A stretch of 64,000 bases of DNA from Apus apus (lineage: Eukaryota; Chordata; Aves; Apodiformes; Apodidae), in assembly GCF_020740795.1 (NCBI RefSeq), contig NC_067282.1, positions 164,912,274 to 164,976,273 of the forward strand. The letters run 5' to 3'. Shown here piece by piece: positions 23,782 through 36,371 of this stretch. Within the stretch, counting starts at the first letter, position 1. Each line of letters begins with the position of its first letter. A program made the translations under genes and the position numbers. The notes under the pieces are model-generated. The model saw only the letters and a program-made list of their open reading frames with translations, was not told where the DNA came from and made no database searches.

Positions 23782-25830
23782 AGGGTTTACTGCAGCAGCA
23801 AATAACGGTATTGCACATCACTAGTAACTCCAGTGGACCATAGTATGGCAGTCACTGGAAGTGTGGGAAGATCCCTTGAAGACTGTCATTTTCAAATATC
23901 CTGCCAAACGCCCTCTTACCTGTGTGTTTTTTTGTATCAAGATCATTGTTTCTGTTAAAATGCAGCTGCTGAGAAGATAAAATGACTGAGAAATCTTGTT
24001 TACAGCTACAGCATAATAAGGAAAGTGTTCAAGGCCAGATATGCCTCAGATATTTAACCAGTAAGCCTTAGTTGTACATAAACACTTTTACATCAACAAA
24101 AGCTTTCAGCTCTCACAGAAGACAGTTACTCAATAATGTTTTTGTTGTGCCACAATTCCCAGGTTTTTTTTCTATACTCAGTTTTTCTTTAAATCTTAAG
24201 TTTGGATTTTTTTTTTCCCTTCTAATTATTCATGTACCAGATTTTCTTGTACAGTGTTTTCACAGCTTTACCATTTGCAGAGACCACACACCCTTTTAAA
24301 TTACATATTTGTGTAGCTACCTAGAGTTGTATTGTCCAACCACCTGGAACAGAGATGTTTGGTGGAACATTTGCTTTCACTGTTTGTGCAATATGCATTT
24401 ATTTCCTATACAAAATGCTTTAAAAGTCAGTTGAAACTAGAAATATTTTAAGAGTCCTGTTTTATGCCTTTATTGGTCACTTTAAAAAAAAAAAAAGTTT
24501 GTAGTGAAAGATGTTAGATCCTGTAATCGTCACATTCATTTGAGCAGGTACTGAGTGATGCTGTATATATAAATGTGTACTGGTTTGATTTTTCAGACCA
24601 CCACGTGGCATGCTTGAATATATTTCCCTATTGCAAATGTCTGTTATTGCAAATTAGGCTACTCCAGAATAGTGTGTTTAACAAAGTTCATTAATTTTTA
24701 TGGTATAAAGAATTTAGACATTGTACATTGTATGGAGCCCTATCTTTACAAAAGGTCTAAACTATATAAAATACTTTATTATCTTTTCCTCCCTTTTTTT
24801 TTTTCATTTGATAGTGTTCACCATAATAAAAAATTGCATAAATATAACTGCTTCACTACATTTCACATACCTGTATTTATCTGAGTGCTGTCCAAAACTG
24901 TTGTGCTAGCCAAAGTAATGTACTAAATCATTTGAAAAGCATAACCCATTACACTCACATTAATGTTTATATGCACTGTTGTTGCCATGTGAGAAGGCAT
25001 CCAATTTGATAACACCATCATGTCAGACCATTTTATACATTTCAGTGGCCTTTAAAAACAAAAAAGTACTTAAGTGAAGATCGCTTTTGTTAGAAACAGC
25101 TTTTATATTTTCACTAAACCATTCAAAATACAACATCCTACTGGCACATAGTTTATTGCCTAAAACCACTGAACAGATCAGCCATCAAAACAAATTGTAC
25201 ATTGTAAAGCTTGTAGTAGCTATTGTATTATTGATTATATTGTATACTATATTAAATGTGAATTTGTACCCCTTCATTTAAAAAGGTCATTGTGTTCTAC
25301 TGCCTACTTGGGGGCGGGGGTTAGTTTTATGGGGGCAGGATATGTTTTGGTAAGGAAGACATGATGTCCTCTCTGTTGATTGGTTTTTTGAAGATGTAAG
25401 GTTATGCTCTTACTACCAAGCTCAGGATTCTTGATTTTAAAGGTACACAGTTTCAGATATCTTATTGTAATTGATCTGTATGAGAGGTGGATCTGAACCA
25501 TAGGGACTTCCATTGTCTTATGCTAACATAAATAATTGAATGGCTGCAACGTATTGAGTTCTGTTACAAGACAGTTAGGCATACTCTGGATTATATTTGG
25601 TAAAGTTTGGGTGCCTGTGAATGATTAAATACGTGTTTCTAATATTTTAGTGTTTTATATTTAGGTTATTTATTCTTTATATCTAAAAAATGAATGGCTA
25701 CTGTGCTATATTGATTTTATTGGTAGTACCGAGCAGACCTTGTATCTGCATGAAACTAGTTGCAAAACCCACTATTTTGGAAAAAAAAAATGTATTTTGA
25801 CATATACAAATAAAATGAATACAAACTATT
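23782..25830 (+). other. PPP1R12A: PPP1R12A 3'UTR
   Basis: About 2.05 kb of AT-rich sequence from the stop to just beyond the AATAAA at 25809-25814. Earlier possible signals are AATAAA at 24825-24830 and ATTAAA at 25251-25256, allowing shorter 3' ends. A G-rich patch lies at about 25310-25340. The 3' limit is inferred from the last strong signal. Confidence 0.75.
25809..25814 (+). terminator. PPP1R12A: Polyadenylation signal of PPP1R12A (distal)
   Basis: AATAAA in the context ACAAATAAAATGAATAC, with T-rich and GTGTG-containing sequence shortly after. It is the last canonical signal before sequence composition changes. Confidence 0.65.
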
Positions 25831-28800
25831 TTAAATGTGTGCAAGTTTTACTGAGAAGACATTGAAATTTGTTATTAACTTAAACCATGTTATAAGTTTG
25901 CTATTTAAATTCTTTGGTGGGCATTTTTCATTCATTGCGTTACTTGGATGCAAAGTTCAAGTACCTTTCAAAGATTGTAATCAAATTGTGATTATTTGCA
26001 CGTCATTGTACATGCACATCTGTAAATGCAACAGTAAAAATGCCATATTTATGCAATCTGTAACAACTTGGACAAATGTTTATATATTTTACATAAACCT
26101 GTCTGTGTGCAGAATCTGAGAACCATTTCTTACGTGATAATAACTGAATCTCACAAAGCAATTGCTAAACTCGTGGCACCTTCAAGTTATACTGATCATG
26201 TGTTCATCAAACACATCCCCAGAAAATCCAGCTACCACAGAGAGGATATGGGAGTGGAGAAGTATTTAATTATTTAGGAAATAGTTTGCATATGAGAATT
26301 ATATTATTGCTGGCTGCTGACTCTGGCAAGCTTCCTTAAGCAACTCATGGCTTAAATGATAATTCAGATCAGCAACTTAGATCTTCATGGGACTGGTCAC
26401 AGTGTGGAAAGGAATCTTTAAGTCCCAGAATTAGCATCAAATGCACGTAGATGCATGGAAGTCCCTGGTGCTGGATTGCTCAGAGGCACAGGGCATGCCC
26501 AGAACCAGCCCCAGCCATAGCCAGGGAGGAAGGAAGGGAGTGCAGATGGGGAGGCAGCCAGTGCAGCAGCGTGCAGGGAGGGTGGGGGCAAAGGACTGCC
26601 TGACTTCATGGCTCCAAAAGCTCCAAACTGGCTTAAATTACCTAGAAAAAAAAATACTCTGGAGCTGGAGCTTCATTTTTTTCCCCACCTCCTCTCCCTC
26701 ATCATAAACAATTCCCTCTGGAATTCCCCAGTTCCTACTACAGATATCTTTTTAGACTTTTGCTATTTCCTTGCCAGATTCCAAAAGGAAGAGTTCTAAT
26801 ATACTCTCTAGGTTGGTGCATTTGTTTGCTCAGCAGCAAATGCAAAATATGAGTCTGGGTACTTCTCTCCTTTAGAAATGCCTTCCATGCTAGACTGGCT
26901 TGTGCTCAGATGAACATTAAAGCTGTGGGTATGAATCTTACCTGTTCGGTGTTCTTGGCCAATCTAGCTGTCTGTTAATGGTCTTCTAAGTGTAAATGTG
27001 TTGTCACAGACTTCTCTCATTTCTTCTTTATAAATTGTACCTGCATTAGGAGATGTGCATCAAGGGAGAAATTATTTCCTTAACCTCTATTGCACAGAAG
27101 TGGGCTCTATATGAGAGGGCTCCTACCCCTGCTAGTTGACTTAACCATGTGGTTTATAGTCAAGAGTGAGGGCACCACATAATGCCAAGAACTTCCCGGG
27201 GATGGTAGACAGGAAATCTACACAGAGAAAAGCAGGTGGCATGAAGGAAGTAGGCCACAATGCCAGACATGGAAAGGCAACACCATGACCGAAAATTAAC
27301 AGTTTGCATGGAGCAAGGTAGGGGACACATAAGAACAACATTGGTTTGAAATCAGAGTTAGGTCCCCATCACATCCGAACTCCTGCAGTGAGAAAAACAG
27401 TCCAAAGTTAGACATAGGATGAATTGTGCCTTGCTGCTGGCTTGTACACTGCTCAGAGGAGGTATTAATTACTTGTTAAATGAAGCTTCAGTGATGAAAA
27501 TAATTGTTACACTGACTATTACTTGATCTGAGTGGAAATGGCTTGACTCTTCATAGATGGCCCTTCAGAGTTTTCTTTATGGGCATCTTGAGGTCTGTAG
27601 CACACCAGCTCCTCTGGAAAGGAATGCATGCCGTTTTTTGCCTCCCTTGGGTTGCTTGTGGTCTTGTGGCAGAAGCTTAAAGAGAGGTGGCCAAATGTGC
27701 CGCAGTGCAGTACAGCCACAGGACCCAGGAGTTCCAGCTGGACCTCCCCAGAGGGCACCCAGGACCTCCATGGGGCCAGGGGTGCTGAGGGCTCTTGGCA
27801 GCTGTGGCCTCAAGCCTGTCCAATATAGAAGGTATAGACAGCCACATTTTTAGTTACACTGAAAATCACTTTTCCCCTTTTAGTGGCAGTAGCTTCATCA
27901 TCTCTGACTTGACATGGTGCAGTGTGGGCAGTAGATAATTTTGACACTGTGCAAATGAGAGGTTAGTATGTTTTACAAATGAAATTTAATTTCCAGCTAC
28001 ACTCTGGAGGACTGTCACAGCAAAACACAACACAAACTCACTACATAATGTACAGTTTCAAAAAGGAAACTCCACAGCCATACAAACATTATAGACTATT
28101 TTATTTTTTTTTTTGTTAAGCCTGTTTTTACAGAAGGTGGAGAAACAATTGTAACTGCATTGTTGCTTTCCCACCTGCTTTGTTGCAGCTGTGCTGGTCA
28201 CCTAAAATTACAGGGATTTTTCCCCACACAGGAATATCCAATCTGTTGAGGGACAGAATAAACTGCTCAAATTTTTCTGAAGAAGTTTTTGCTGTTCATG
28301 GTTATGTACACAATGTTCATGTTTAGCTATGGTGATTCAGCTTCCTCGAGTTCTTAGGTCAAAGCCACTAATAACAAGGGTAAGAAATGCTGGTGACTAG
28401 AGTTGTTTGCTTTACATTTGTTTTGATTGCAAGAGCAGCAGTTGGAGTTCGTTAGACAGTAGTAGCAAGTATAATGATGCTCTGCCTCAGCATAGATGAA
28501 GTAAGGCTACAACAGTCCTAAAGGTGACTGTACAGAAAGCAGAGTTGAAAAAAAAAACAACACAAAACCTCCCAAACCCAAAGTAATTTGCTCACACTTT
28601 AAAGGGAGAGCTGCTCCCACACTGATGAAGTCATCGGCTACTCTTGCTTGTGTCAGCACCTCCCCATTTTGTATTCCTGATTAGATAGGAAAAGTATGCA
28701 GCCTTTAGAGAAAGGAGGAACTGTTCATTTTTTCCTCTGAAAACATCACCTGTTGGATGTCTAGTGTTTCTGATCTGGCCCAGGGATAATTACAGCAGGG

Positions 28801-29611
28801 ACAAAAGCCCCACATTCCAACCCTTAATTATTTCACCCTTCTTCTTTAGGTTCTGCATGTCTGTTTTGCAAACCTATTAAAGCTCAGCAGAAGCAGTTAG
28901 CCAATACAGCACAACTAATCTTACAATGTGGTCTTTTTCCTTTATTTGCTGAAGAAAAAAAACCACAGGGGGTGGTGAGTGAGAAGAACCTGTTCATTTC
29001 CTCACTACCATCTTTCTGCCCTCCACCCATTCCACTACAGAGTCCATTCAGCAGAGACTCACTGGGCTGAATTCCTCTTGCAGCAAACCAGTGCAGGGAG
29101 AAGCTGCTGCAGGTCTCACTGTCCTGTGCATCCCATCTGCCCACACCACCTCTGGTGAGATCCCTGGCATGGCTGGCTGCTGCACCTCCCCTTGTCTGCT
29201 CCCCTCCCCCCAAAATAAAACAGAACATAGCCCCGTTGCCCTCATTTGTGCCTACAATACACCCCTGTTTTAATGATATATCTCTACCTCAAAAAAGAAC
29301 AGGCCTGGTCTGAGGGAGCTGCTACATGCCAGCTAAAATAAAGCTACTGCTCACCTGCACCCCAAGCCTTCCAAAGAATAGAGCATAACACCTTCATTAC
29401 ATCAGCTGGTACAAAACACACATTTACACAAAACACACAGGTATATATACAATCTAGTCACTGCTCAGACAGAATATTTAATGAAAGAGTGTGTTCAAAA
29501 ATAAAAATCCACATTTACATCAAATGCTGATATCATGGGCGTGACTCTCCAGCTGTTACCACCTCTCTGTTTATAGCTGCATGAAAAGCAGCAAATTACA
29601 CCAAATTCTTT
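25831..29611. other. Intergenic, no gene recognised
   Basis: 3.8 kb between the PPP1R12A 3' end and the large CR1. A moderately GC-rich patch at 27.5-27.85 kb is open in several frames on both strands, but no splice sites or family resemblance support a gene. Nothing else was recognised. Confidence 0.6.
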
Positions 29612-31130
29612 CACAGGATCACAGAATGACCAAGGCTGGAAAAGACCTTTGAGATCATCAAGTCCAGCCTATGACCTAACACCCGCACATCAGCCAGACC
29701 ATGGCACTAAGTGCCACATCCAGCCTTTCCTTGAACACATCCAGGGACGGTGCCTCCACCACTTCCCTGGCTGGTCCATTCCAATGTCTAATCACCCTCT
29801 CCATGAGGAAGTACTTCCTAATATCCAACCTAAACCTCCCCTGGAGCAGCTTCAGGCCCTGCCCTCTTGTCTCGTTGCTAGTTGCCTGGAAAAAGAGCCC
29901 AGTCCCCACCTGACTACAACCTCCTTTCAGATAGTTGAAGAGAGTGAGAAGGTCCCCCCTGAGCCTCCTCTTCTCCAGGCTAAACAACCCCAGCTCCCTC
30001 AGCCTCTCCTCAGAAGACTTTCCCTCTAGTCCTTTCACCAGCCTTGTTGCTCTCCTCTGGACTTGCTTCAGCACCTCAATATCCTTCCTGAAGTGAGGGG
30101 CCCAGTACCGTACACAGTACTCGAGGTGAGGCCTCCCCAGTGCTGTGTACAGGGGGAGAATTACATCCCTACTCCTGCTGGTCACAGAATTCCTGATACA
30201 AGCCAGGATGCCATTGGCCTTCCAGGCCACCCAGGCACACTGCTGGCTCATGTTCAACCAGTTGTCAACCAGTACTCCCAGGTCCCTCTCTGCCGGGCTG
30301 CTCTCCAGCCAGTCTTCCCCCAATCTGTAGTGCTGCCTGGGGTTATTGTGGCCAAAGTGCAAGGACCCTGCACTTGGTCTTGTTGAATTCCTCCTGCAGC
30401 TTCTTCCCACCAGCTTGGTGTCATCTGCGAACTTACTGAGGGTGGACTCAATCCCCACATCCAGGTCATCCGTGAAGATGTTGAATAGGACTGGGCCCAG
30501 TACTGATCCCTGGGGGACACCACTTTTCACCAGACACCAGCTGGATGCAGCTCCATCCACCATCACTCTCTGGGCCCAGTCATCCAACCAGTTTTTGACT
30601 CAGCAAAGGGTGCACCTGCCCAAGCCATGCATTGCTAGTTTTTCCAGGAAGATGATGTGGGAGACTCTGTCAAAGGCCTTGCTGAAGTTTTCATTCACAG
30701 CCTTCCCCTCATCCCCTAGGCAGGTCACCAAGTCATAGAAGGAAATGAGATTTGTCAGGAAGGACCTTCCTTTCCTAAACCCATGTTGGCTGGAGCTGAT
30801 CCCCTGGATGTCTCCTACATGCTGCTTAACAGCACTCGGGATGATCTGTTCCATAATCTTGCCAGGCACTGAGGTCAGGCTGACAGGCCTGTAGTTCCCT
30901 GGATCTTCCTTCTGGCCCTTCCTGTGGATGGGCATCACCTCCAGTCATCTGGGACCTCCCCAGTCAGCCAGGACTGCTGATAAATGACTGAGAGCAGCTT
31001 GGGCAGTTCTTCCGCCAGCTCCCTCAGCACCCTAGGATGAATCCCATCCGGACCCATGGACTTGCTGGAATCACAGCAGGTCCCTAACTACTTCCTCCTG
31101 GATTACAGGAATCCTCCCGTTTAATCCGTG
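29612..31130 (-). mobile_element. CR1 LINE, 5'-truncated, with part of the reverse transcriptase
   Basis: About 1.5 kb of CR1 on the - strand; its 3' tail is the left end (CACAGGATCACAGAATGACC on +). The - strand encodes reverse transcriptase motifs in order: [56 protein letters not shown] and [11 protein letters not shown], which carries the catalytic Asp pair, followed by the C-terminal region. One in-frame TGA at 30600-30602 breaks the frame, and the N-terminal endonuclease part is missing, so the copy is dead. The right boundary, near 31.1 kb, is approximate. Confidence 0.93.
29676..30938 (-). pseudogene. Broken CR1 reverse transcriptase frame
   Basis: Two open segments in the same frame (30938 to 30603, and 30599 down to 29676) are separated by a single TGA at 30600-30602. 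The downstream part holds the FADD catalytic motif. Family CR1 proteins are much longer, with an upstream endonuclease that is absent here. Confidence 0.85.
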
Positions 31131-31199
31131 GCTGTAAGTGCTGCATTAAGTAAATTCCTGAGGAACTCCTCCTCAGCTCCCCTTGCACAAAGTGCCAGT

Positions 31200-31720
31200 G
31201 CTCGGTGAAAAATAAGAGAGCTCTCGCTCTCGGGGGAGGGCTCCGGTGGTGCTTCCCTGCGCGTCGAAAAGGAGCCAATCGATTTCGAGTTATAAGGAGG
31301 GTGGCGGGAGGGGGAAGTAATGTTGCTTAGGGACTGAAGTGCTAATATTACTTTACCAGTTTCTGCCTAGAAACAACGACACCGAGATCAGTTTTCAGCC
31401 CGTGGAGGAGCCGGGCGCGGGGAAGGGCCGCTGGCGGCGGCTGGGCCGGGAGGTGGCACCAGACGGCTTCGCTCCTCCGGGCTCCTCCGCCTGCCCGGGC
31501 TCCTCCGGCTCCTCCGGGCTCCTCCGCCTGCCCGGGCTCCTCCGGCTCCTCCGGGCTCCTCCGCCTGCCCGGGCTCCTCCGGCTCCTCCGGGCTCCTCCG
31601 GCTCCCCCGCGGAGCGAGGGGCCGATGCCCCGGGCCGCTCCCAGCCGGGCGGCCGAGCCCCGTTCGGCGTTTGTCTGAGAGGGCAGCACCGTTGTGCAGC
31701 TTTTTCCTCCCCCTTTTGTT
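31200..31720. promoter_or_regulatory. Orphan CpG-rich block
   Basis: A sharply GC- and CpG-rich island with no recognised gene start, surrounded by AT-rich DNA, lying 10 kb upstream of the PAWR island and about 4 kb upstream of the putative novel gene. It contains a 37-bp tandem repeat. It may be an alternative or non-coding RNA promoter. Long open frames on both strands here follow from GC-rich composition. Confidence 0.55.
31479..31605. repeat. 37-bp GC-rich tandem repeat, about 3.4 copies
   Basis: Three 37-bp units start at 31479, 31516 and 31553, each beginning GGGCTCCTCCGCCTGCCCGG, followed by a partial copy from 31590. The units are identical as read, suggesting recent expansion. Internally each unit is built of shorter GGCTCCTCC blocks. 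Confidence 0.9.
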
Positions 31721-34700
31721 TTTTTCCCAACAGTACCTAGGAATGGCTGAAACGACAGTGGCCGGCGGAAATTCTGCCTTTGCTGTAAACTGAGCCGGGT
31801 CTAGGATGACAGATGAAGCGTGGCAGAGAACGAGCACAATTAAGTTAGACGCAAGGGATGCGCTGCGTTAAACTGAACACGGCGAGGGCTCCCCTTGAAC
31901 ATCTTACACTGAAAGCCTGCAAAAGGAGCTGCACGACTTAACACCCTGGGAATGGCAGACAGCTCTTGGCTTGGTTGGTGAGCTGAAATCCATCCCTTTG
32001 GGAGGCAGAAACTGTAACCCAAGGAGGGCCGGCCAGTGGGTCTGGGGGAAGGCAGCACTGACAGGGAGCTGGACTCTGGACACTGACAGCGCTCCTGGAC
32101 TGTATGGGGAGACGTACAGAACAGGAGAAGTCACTCCCTGAGCACCGCAGGACAGCTCTGCTACAGCCAAGAGGGGAAAAGCAAAAAAGTAATCCTCCAT
32201 ATCAGAAGTTGTCATGCCAGCAGTTCATAGCAGCACTGAACTTGGCTGAAATGCCAAAACACTGGTTAACTCATTCTTGCTCAACCCCTTTTCAATATGA
32301 TCACCTATAAGCATGTTGTAACCAGATCACTCTGTACACTGACGTTCTTGTAGTCCTCCCTTTCTCCTCTTCAGTACATTGCCTTGCAAGCCTGTGCAGC
32401 ACACCATGGGCACTCAAGGCCTTCTCCAGTCTCCTCAGTCTTTTCTCCTCAGCTCTGCGTGGATACAGTTCTGCGCTTGTTTCCAAGCACCACATATAAT
32501 TATTTTCTGTGCAAGGGAGGGCTTTGAGGTCTAATTACATTCCCCATTATTCAGGGTGATAGCCATGATAACCAAGGGACCCCAGAAGCCACTTCCCCTG
32601 GGACCTTAAGAACTCCCTGAATTTCCCCGTGCCTGGGGAGTGGCACTCAGAATTGCTACACACAGACACTGAGTGTAAGAACTCCATATTTTACTAACAA
32701 GTCACTACAAGCTTACTGACATGCCACAGCTGCTGGATAGAACAGGCTCTCCTCTGTCTTCTGCTCATCTCAGTCGCTCGTGTGTGCCACGCCAGTCATC
32801 AAGACTCTCCTTGGACGTTCAGCACTCCTCATGCAGTCCTTCAGGTATTTGCTGCCTACTTCTGCCCCATTAGATCTTCTCCCATCCTTCTGCTTGCTTG
32901 TTCCATTTTCTAGTAATTTGCTACTTATCTCTCCTGTTTCACTTCCCCTTCAGACCTCATCACGGTTCACTTCTTTCTGAGTCAATTGCTCAACAGTTTT
33001 ATCTTTATTGACTTTTCTACTATCCACAATCCTCTCTCCAGAACTCCAGCATCCCCAACACTTTCCATGCTCTTCCTCCACCTCCATTACATATCTCCTG
33101 CCCCCCATTTCCTCCCACCCCCTTGTCCGAAGTTCCTCAGCATACATCTCTAATAGTTTCAAAGACCCCACTGATCTTTTTCTGGCTGCATCATTTTTTT
33201 TTCTGCTGATAATCTAATCTCTATTCAGTAGGAACGTCTCTACCTAGCCATTTAGTTCCCACCTACTCTCATTTCTCTCTAATCCCAGGGGGTAGTTTTA
33301 CCATAAACTGAGCACACTGTACAAGTCACCTGCTCCCACGTAATCCACGTATTCCCCTCTCAGGAATCAGCAGTTTTCCATAGGCCTCTTTCCTGTTTTC
33401 CTCCTTCTCACTGAGCAGTCTCAAGGTGAAAGCAGTGACAGGTCTTAGAGTTCTTCCCATATTTTCAACCCATCAAGATGTTTGCAGACAAAAAGCCATT
33501 CACTCTTTCTTAATCAGTTCCCTTTTATCCCTTTTTAAGTGTCCATCAATAAAGCAAATAGAGAAGGCAAGGCCTGCTAGGTCCTAATGCCTAATTTGGG
33601 AATAAATACTGTAAACTGAGCATTGGCTGGTTATTTGCTTTTATACAAAGGATGAGGTGTGCAGCTTGTCCTCTTTCAAGTAACTTTTAAACTTAAAACA
33701 TCTCTTTAAAATCTATTTAAAGCTCGTAATCTTACATATCTTGGCAGTTTTCACCTTGAAACAGCAAATAATGTATATTAAGCAAAACACAAAAATAATT
33801 TTAAGGCATTGTCATGTTTGTTTATATAACAAACAGTGTTACAATATAGGCACATACATTTGGTTCAAGTTGTTCACAAGAAAATTCATCCCCAAGCTCT
33901 CATTCTAGATGTTTACAGCATGGCCATGTATCATTGAAATAAGTTTCATAATATAAAATATCAACACAATTTTAACAAGAGGAAGTTGGATTTTTTTTAG
34001 GTTCTTTAAGCTATTCTCTACCTTTGTAGTCTGTTTGGTTTCATACACACCGACTCTGAACTCTTCCAAGTGCTTCCCCCTCTTCTGCTTACACTCACTG
34101 ATATGTCACAGCCATTGATTGATTGTTGTTTGTGTTTGTTTTGGACACTTCCAGATGATTGCTACTAATAACTAGTACTACATTCCTGAAATATCTGCCT
34201 GATTCCTTTTACAAGGCAACTTCGTTATGGTCCATCATATGAAACACTGCAGGCCCTAGGAATACTGTGGTGCAGGAGAAAAATAATCGCCAAATGAACA
34301 GATAGCTCAAACAAAGCATTGTAAAAAGCCATCACACTAAATTCTGCATGCATCATCTGCTGCATTTCAGTGAAGGCCAAGTTTCTTAGTCAGCTCTCTG
34401 AGGATATCCATCAGCCCTAACTATGATTCTTTTGGGACATAGTTTTGTGCCCACTGCACTTTTCTACCACGTGCAGCTCATCACCTGCATGAGGTTAGAT
34501 CAGCAGGATGCAGGCACAACAGTTTAACAAAGAGGGACAGTGTAAGAATTGAGAGGCCTAATTAATTTTTACTTTGTATTGGCCTTTCGACAAATCAAAA
34601 TAATTCTAAAGAGGCAGAAGGCTGTTAGTTGAAAAAAAAAAAAAAAAGAAGAAAAAAGAAAAAGCCCTGGAGTGTAATGATTTGTAACCAGTGCCAACAA

Positions 34701-34765
34701 GACACGGACTGACAGAGAGCCAGTAACCACTGGATTTGGTTTCTAATTATTCATTTGCATGCTCC
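31721..34765. other. Intergenic, no gene recognised
   Basis: Mixed composition. A C/T-rich tract spans about 32860-33180. Several good splice-acceptor-like tracts (for example at 32374 and 33290) were examined, but none opened onto a convincing exon. A-rich simple repeat at 34632-34663. Confidence 0.5.
34632..34663. repeat. A-rich simple repeat
   Basis: A run of 15 A followed by GAAG and further A-rich sequence. Confidence 0.8.
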
Positions 34766-35067
34766 TCAGCCTCCCTGGGCAACCTATTGCAATGCCTTAC
34801 TACCCTCATGGTGAAGAATTTCTTCCTAATGTCTAACCTAAATCTACCCTTTTTGAGTTTAAAACCATTACCCCTTGTGCTATCACTACCCTTTCTGGTG
34901 AAAAGTTCCTCTTCAGCTTTCCTGTAGGCCCCTTCAGGTACTGGAAGGCCACTATAAGGTCTTCCCTAAGGCTTCTCTCCTCCAGGCTGAACAACCCCAA
35001 TTCTCTCAGCCTTTGTAGCAGAGGTGCTCCAGCCCTCTGATCATCTTCATGGCCCTTCTCTGGACCC
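34766..35067 (-). mobile_element. CR1 LINE fragment, - strand
   Basis: Reverse-complement CR1 near its 3' region: CCTCCCTGGGCAACCTATTG, GAAGAATTTCTTCCTAATGT, CTCCAGGCTGAACAACCCCA and GAGGTGCTCCAGCCCTCTGA all match the avian CR1 consensus as remembered. It abuts an oppositely oriented CR1 end. Confidence 0.9.
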
Positions 35068-35068
35068 T

Positions 35069-35190
35069 TATGAGGCCTTGTGCAGCCTGGTCTAGTGTGA
35101 AGTGTTCTTCCTCATAGCAGGGAGGCTGGATCCTGATGATCTTTATAGTCCCTTCCAACCTTAACCATTCTATGCTTCTCTGATTCTATG
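35069..35190 (+). mobile_element. CR1 LINE 3' end, + strand
   Basis: The last about 120 bases of CR1 in + orientation: GAGGCCTTGTGCAGCCTGGT, then GATGATCTTTATAGTCCCTT and the tail CTCTGATTCTATG. It resembles the copy at 295-480. It ends only 26 bases before the proposed start codon of the putative novel gene, so it may supply 5'UTR or promoter sequence. Confidence 0.9.
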
Positions 35191-35215
35191 CTTACATTTG
35201 GAGACACAGAAAGAC

Positions 35216-35294
35216 ATGAACCAAATTGTCTTTGGCATGGACCAAAATGTGTCTAACAATGGTTTAAATTGTAAGGAGAGTTACCTGTATAGAG
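35216..35294 (+). CDS. Putative novel gene, exon 1 (coding part)
   Basis: Open from ATG at 35216 (context AAAGACATGA, purine at -3) to donor AGAG|GTATGG at 35295, leaving one base. It encodes MNQIVFGMDQNVSNNGLNCK then ESYLYR. The split codon joins exactly to the phase of the exon at 36372, giving a Gly. No signal peptide is visible. The frame stays open upstream to a stop at 35162-35164, so a longer start through a spliced exon is possible, but the only nearby acceptor (TTTGGAG) is poor. The gene is not recognised, and it lies between PPP1R12A and PAWR on the same strand. Confidence 0.45.
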
Positions 35295-36371
35295 GTATGG
35301 CGAGAATGTTGTCTTTAGGAAGAATGAATAGGCTCTGTAGGTGCTGGAAACTTATCATAATTATAAAAAACAACAAAGCTAGTGTTACTCAGATAACTTA
35401 AGGTTATCTTAAGGGCAACTTAAACCTATGATATTATTTCTGTCTTATGGGTAGGTACAGTCAGCTTTTCATTATCAAAGTGATAGACACCATGTTAGAG
35501 GGCACCACACCTTGATAACCTGGTGGTTGCCCCACTCACCAAGATAGCGGTAGCCCAGCTGCCCACACAGGGTATCCCCAAGAACTTGGGGGTCTAGAGA
35601 ACAACGTGTCACAAAGATATGTCACAGAAAACACCTAAGGCTAGCTACATAAGTTCTCTCTTTGTGGAGGAATACAAAGATACCAGACGCACCTCTGTCT
35701 GAAAGTAGTTCATTCCTAAAACGGGAAATGTGGAGGCTGGACTAATAAGCCAGCATACGGACAAATCCAGTTCTCTGCATTACACTCCCTGGCATTCTTA
35801 CTGTGAGGCAGCACGGACATCCTGCAGGAACATTTCTTTTGACTGACTCAGAGCTGCTCAAGTATGTCTAGGTCACTTGTTACCTTAGAAAATTTTCCCC
35901 AACCTAAGTCACTTTACATTTATCTACACTGTATTTCATCTGCTACTTTACCACTGCCACTCAATTTAGGAATTTTTTATTTTTTTACTTTCTCAATTTG
36001 TTCTGTTTCTTTCCAAGACTTTGATTTTGGTGGATCCTCCATAATGAAGAGCTCTGCTATGAGATGCTCCTTTGGTTTCTTCACAGTGAACACAAAAATG
36101 AGGGCCATTATGGAAAAACAGTTTCTTCCACGTGCTTTTGTATGGTGATCACATCCTGGCCCTACTGGTTTGCCATCTGGGGATTTGCTTCCACTCCTTT
36201 TGCAAAGTGGTCCTCAAGCATATTTATAGCCTGCCTTAAAGCATCCACCCCTTCCTCCCTTCTCTCCCAAGCACTCTGAGGATTGTCAGGTTCATTTTTT
36301 CTCTACCTTCTTATACCTCACTGTGTAACATATTGACTCTGGGTCTGTTTTTCATCCCTTCTCCTCAACAG
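35295..36371 (+). other. Intron of the putative novel gene
   Basis: 1.08 kb. It opens GTATGG and ends with a strong pyrimidine tract, CATCCCTTCTCCTCAACAG. A second T-rich acceptor-like tract at about 36016 (TTCTGTTTCTTTCCAAG) opens a frame that soon stops, and was not used. Confidence 0.4.

Noticed and set aside
27519..27853. Overlapping 80-98 codon frames on both strands in the intergenic region
   Set aside because: GC-rich patch with frames open on both strands; no convincing splice sites or polyadenylation signal.
31339..31837. Several 110-150 codon frames on both strands over the orphan CpG block
   Set aside because: They read through the 37-bp repeat in different frames and are low-complexity. 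Composition explains them.
32375..32500. Possible exon after a strong pyrimidine-rich acceptor at 32374
   Set aside because: It can be joined to the ATG at 31952 in phase but runs to a stop without a donor or polyadenylation signal, and the peptide is not protein-like.
32950..33171. 73-codon - strand frame with Glu-rich sequence
   Set aside because: Lies in a C/T-rich tract (A/G-rich on -), which explains the Glu/Lys/Arg bias. No gene context.
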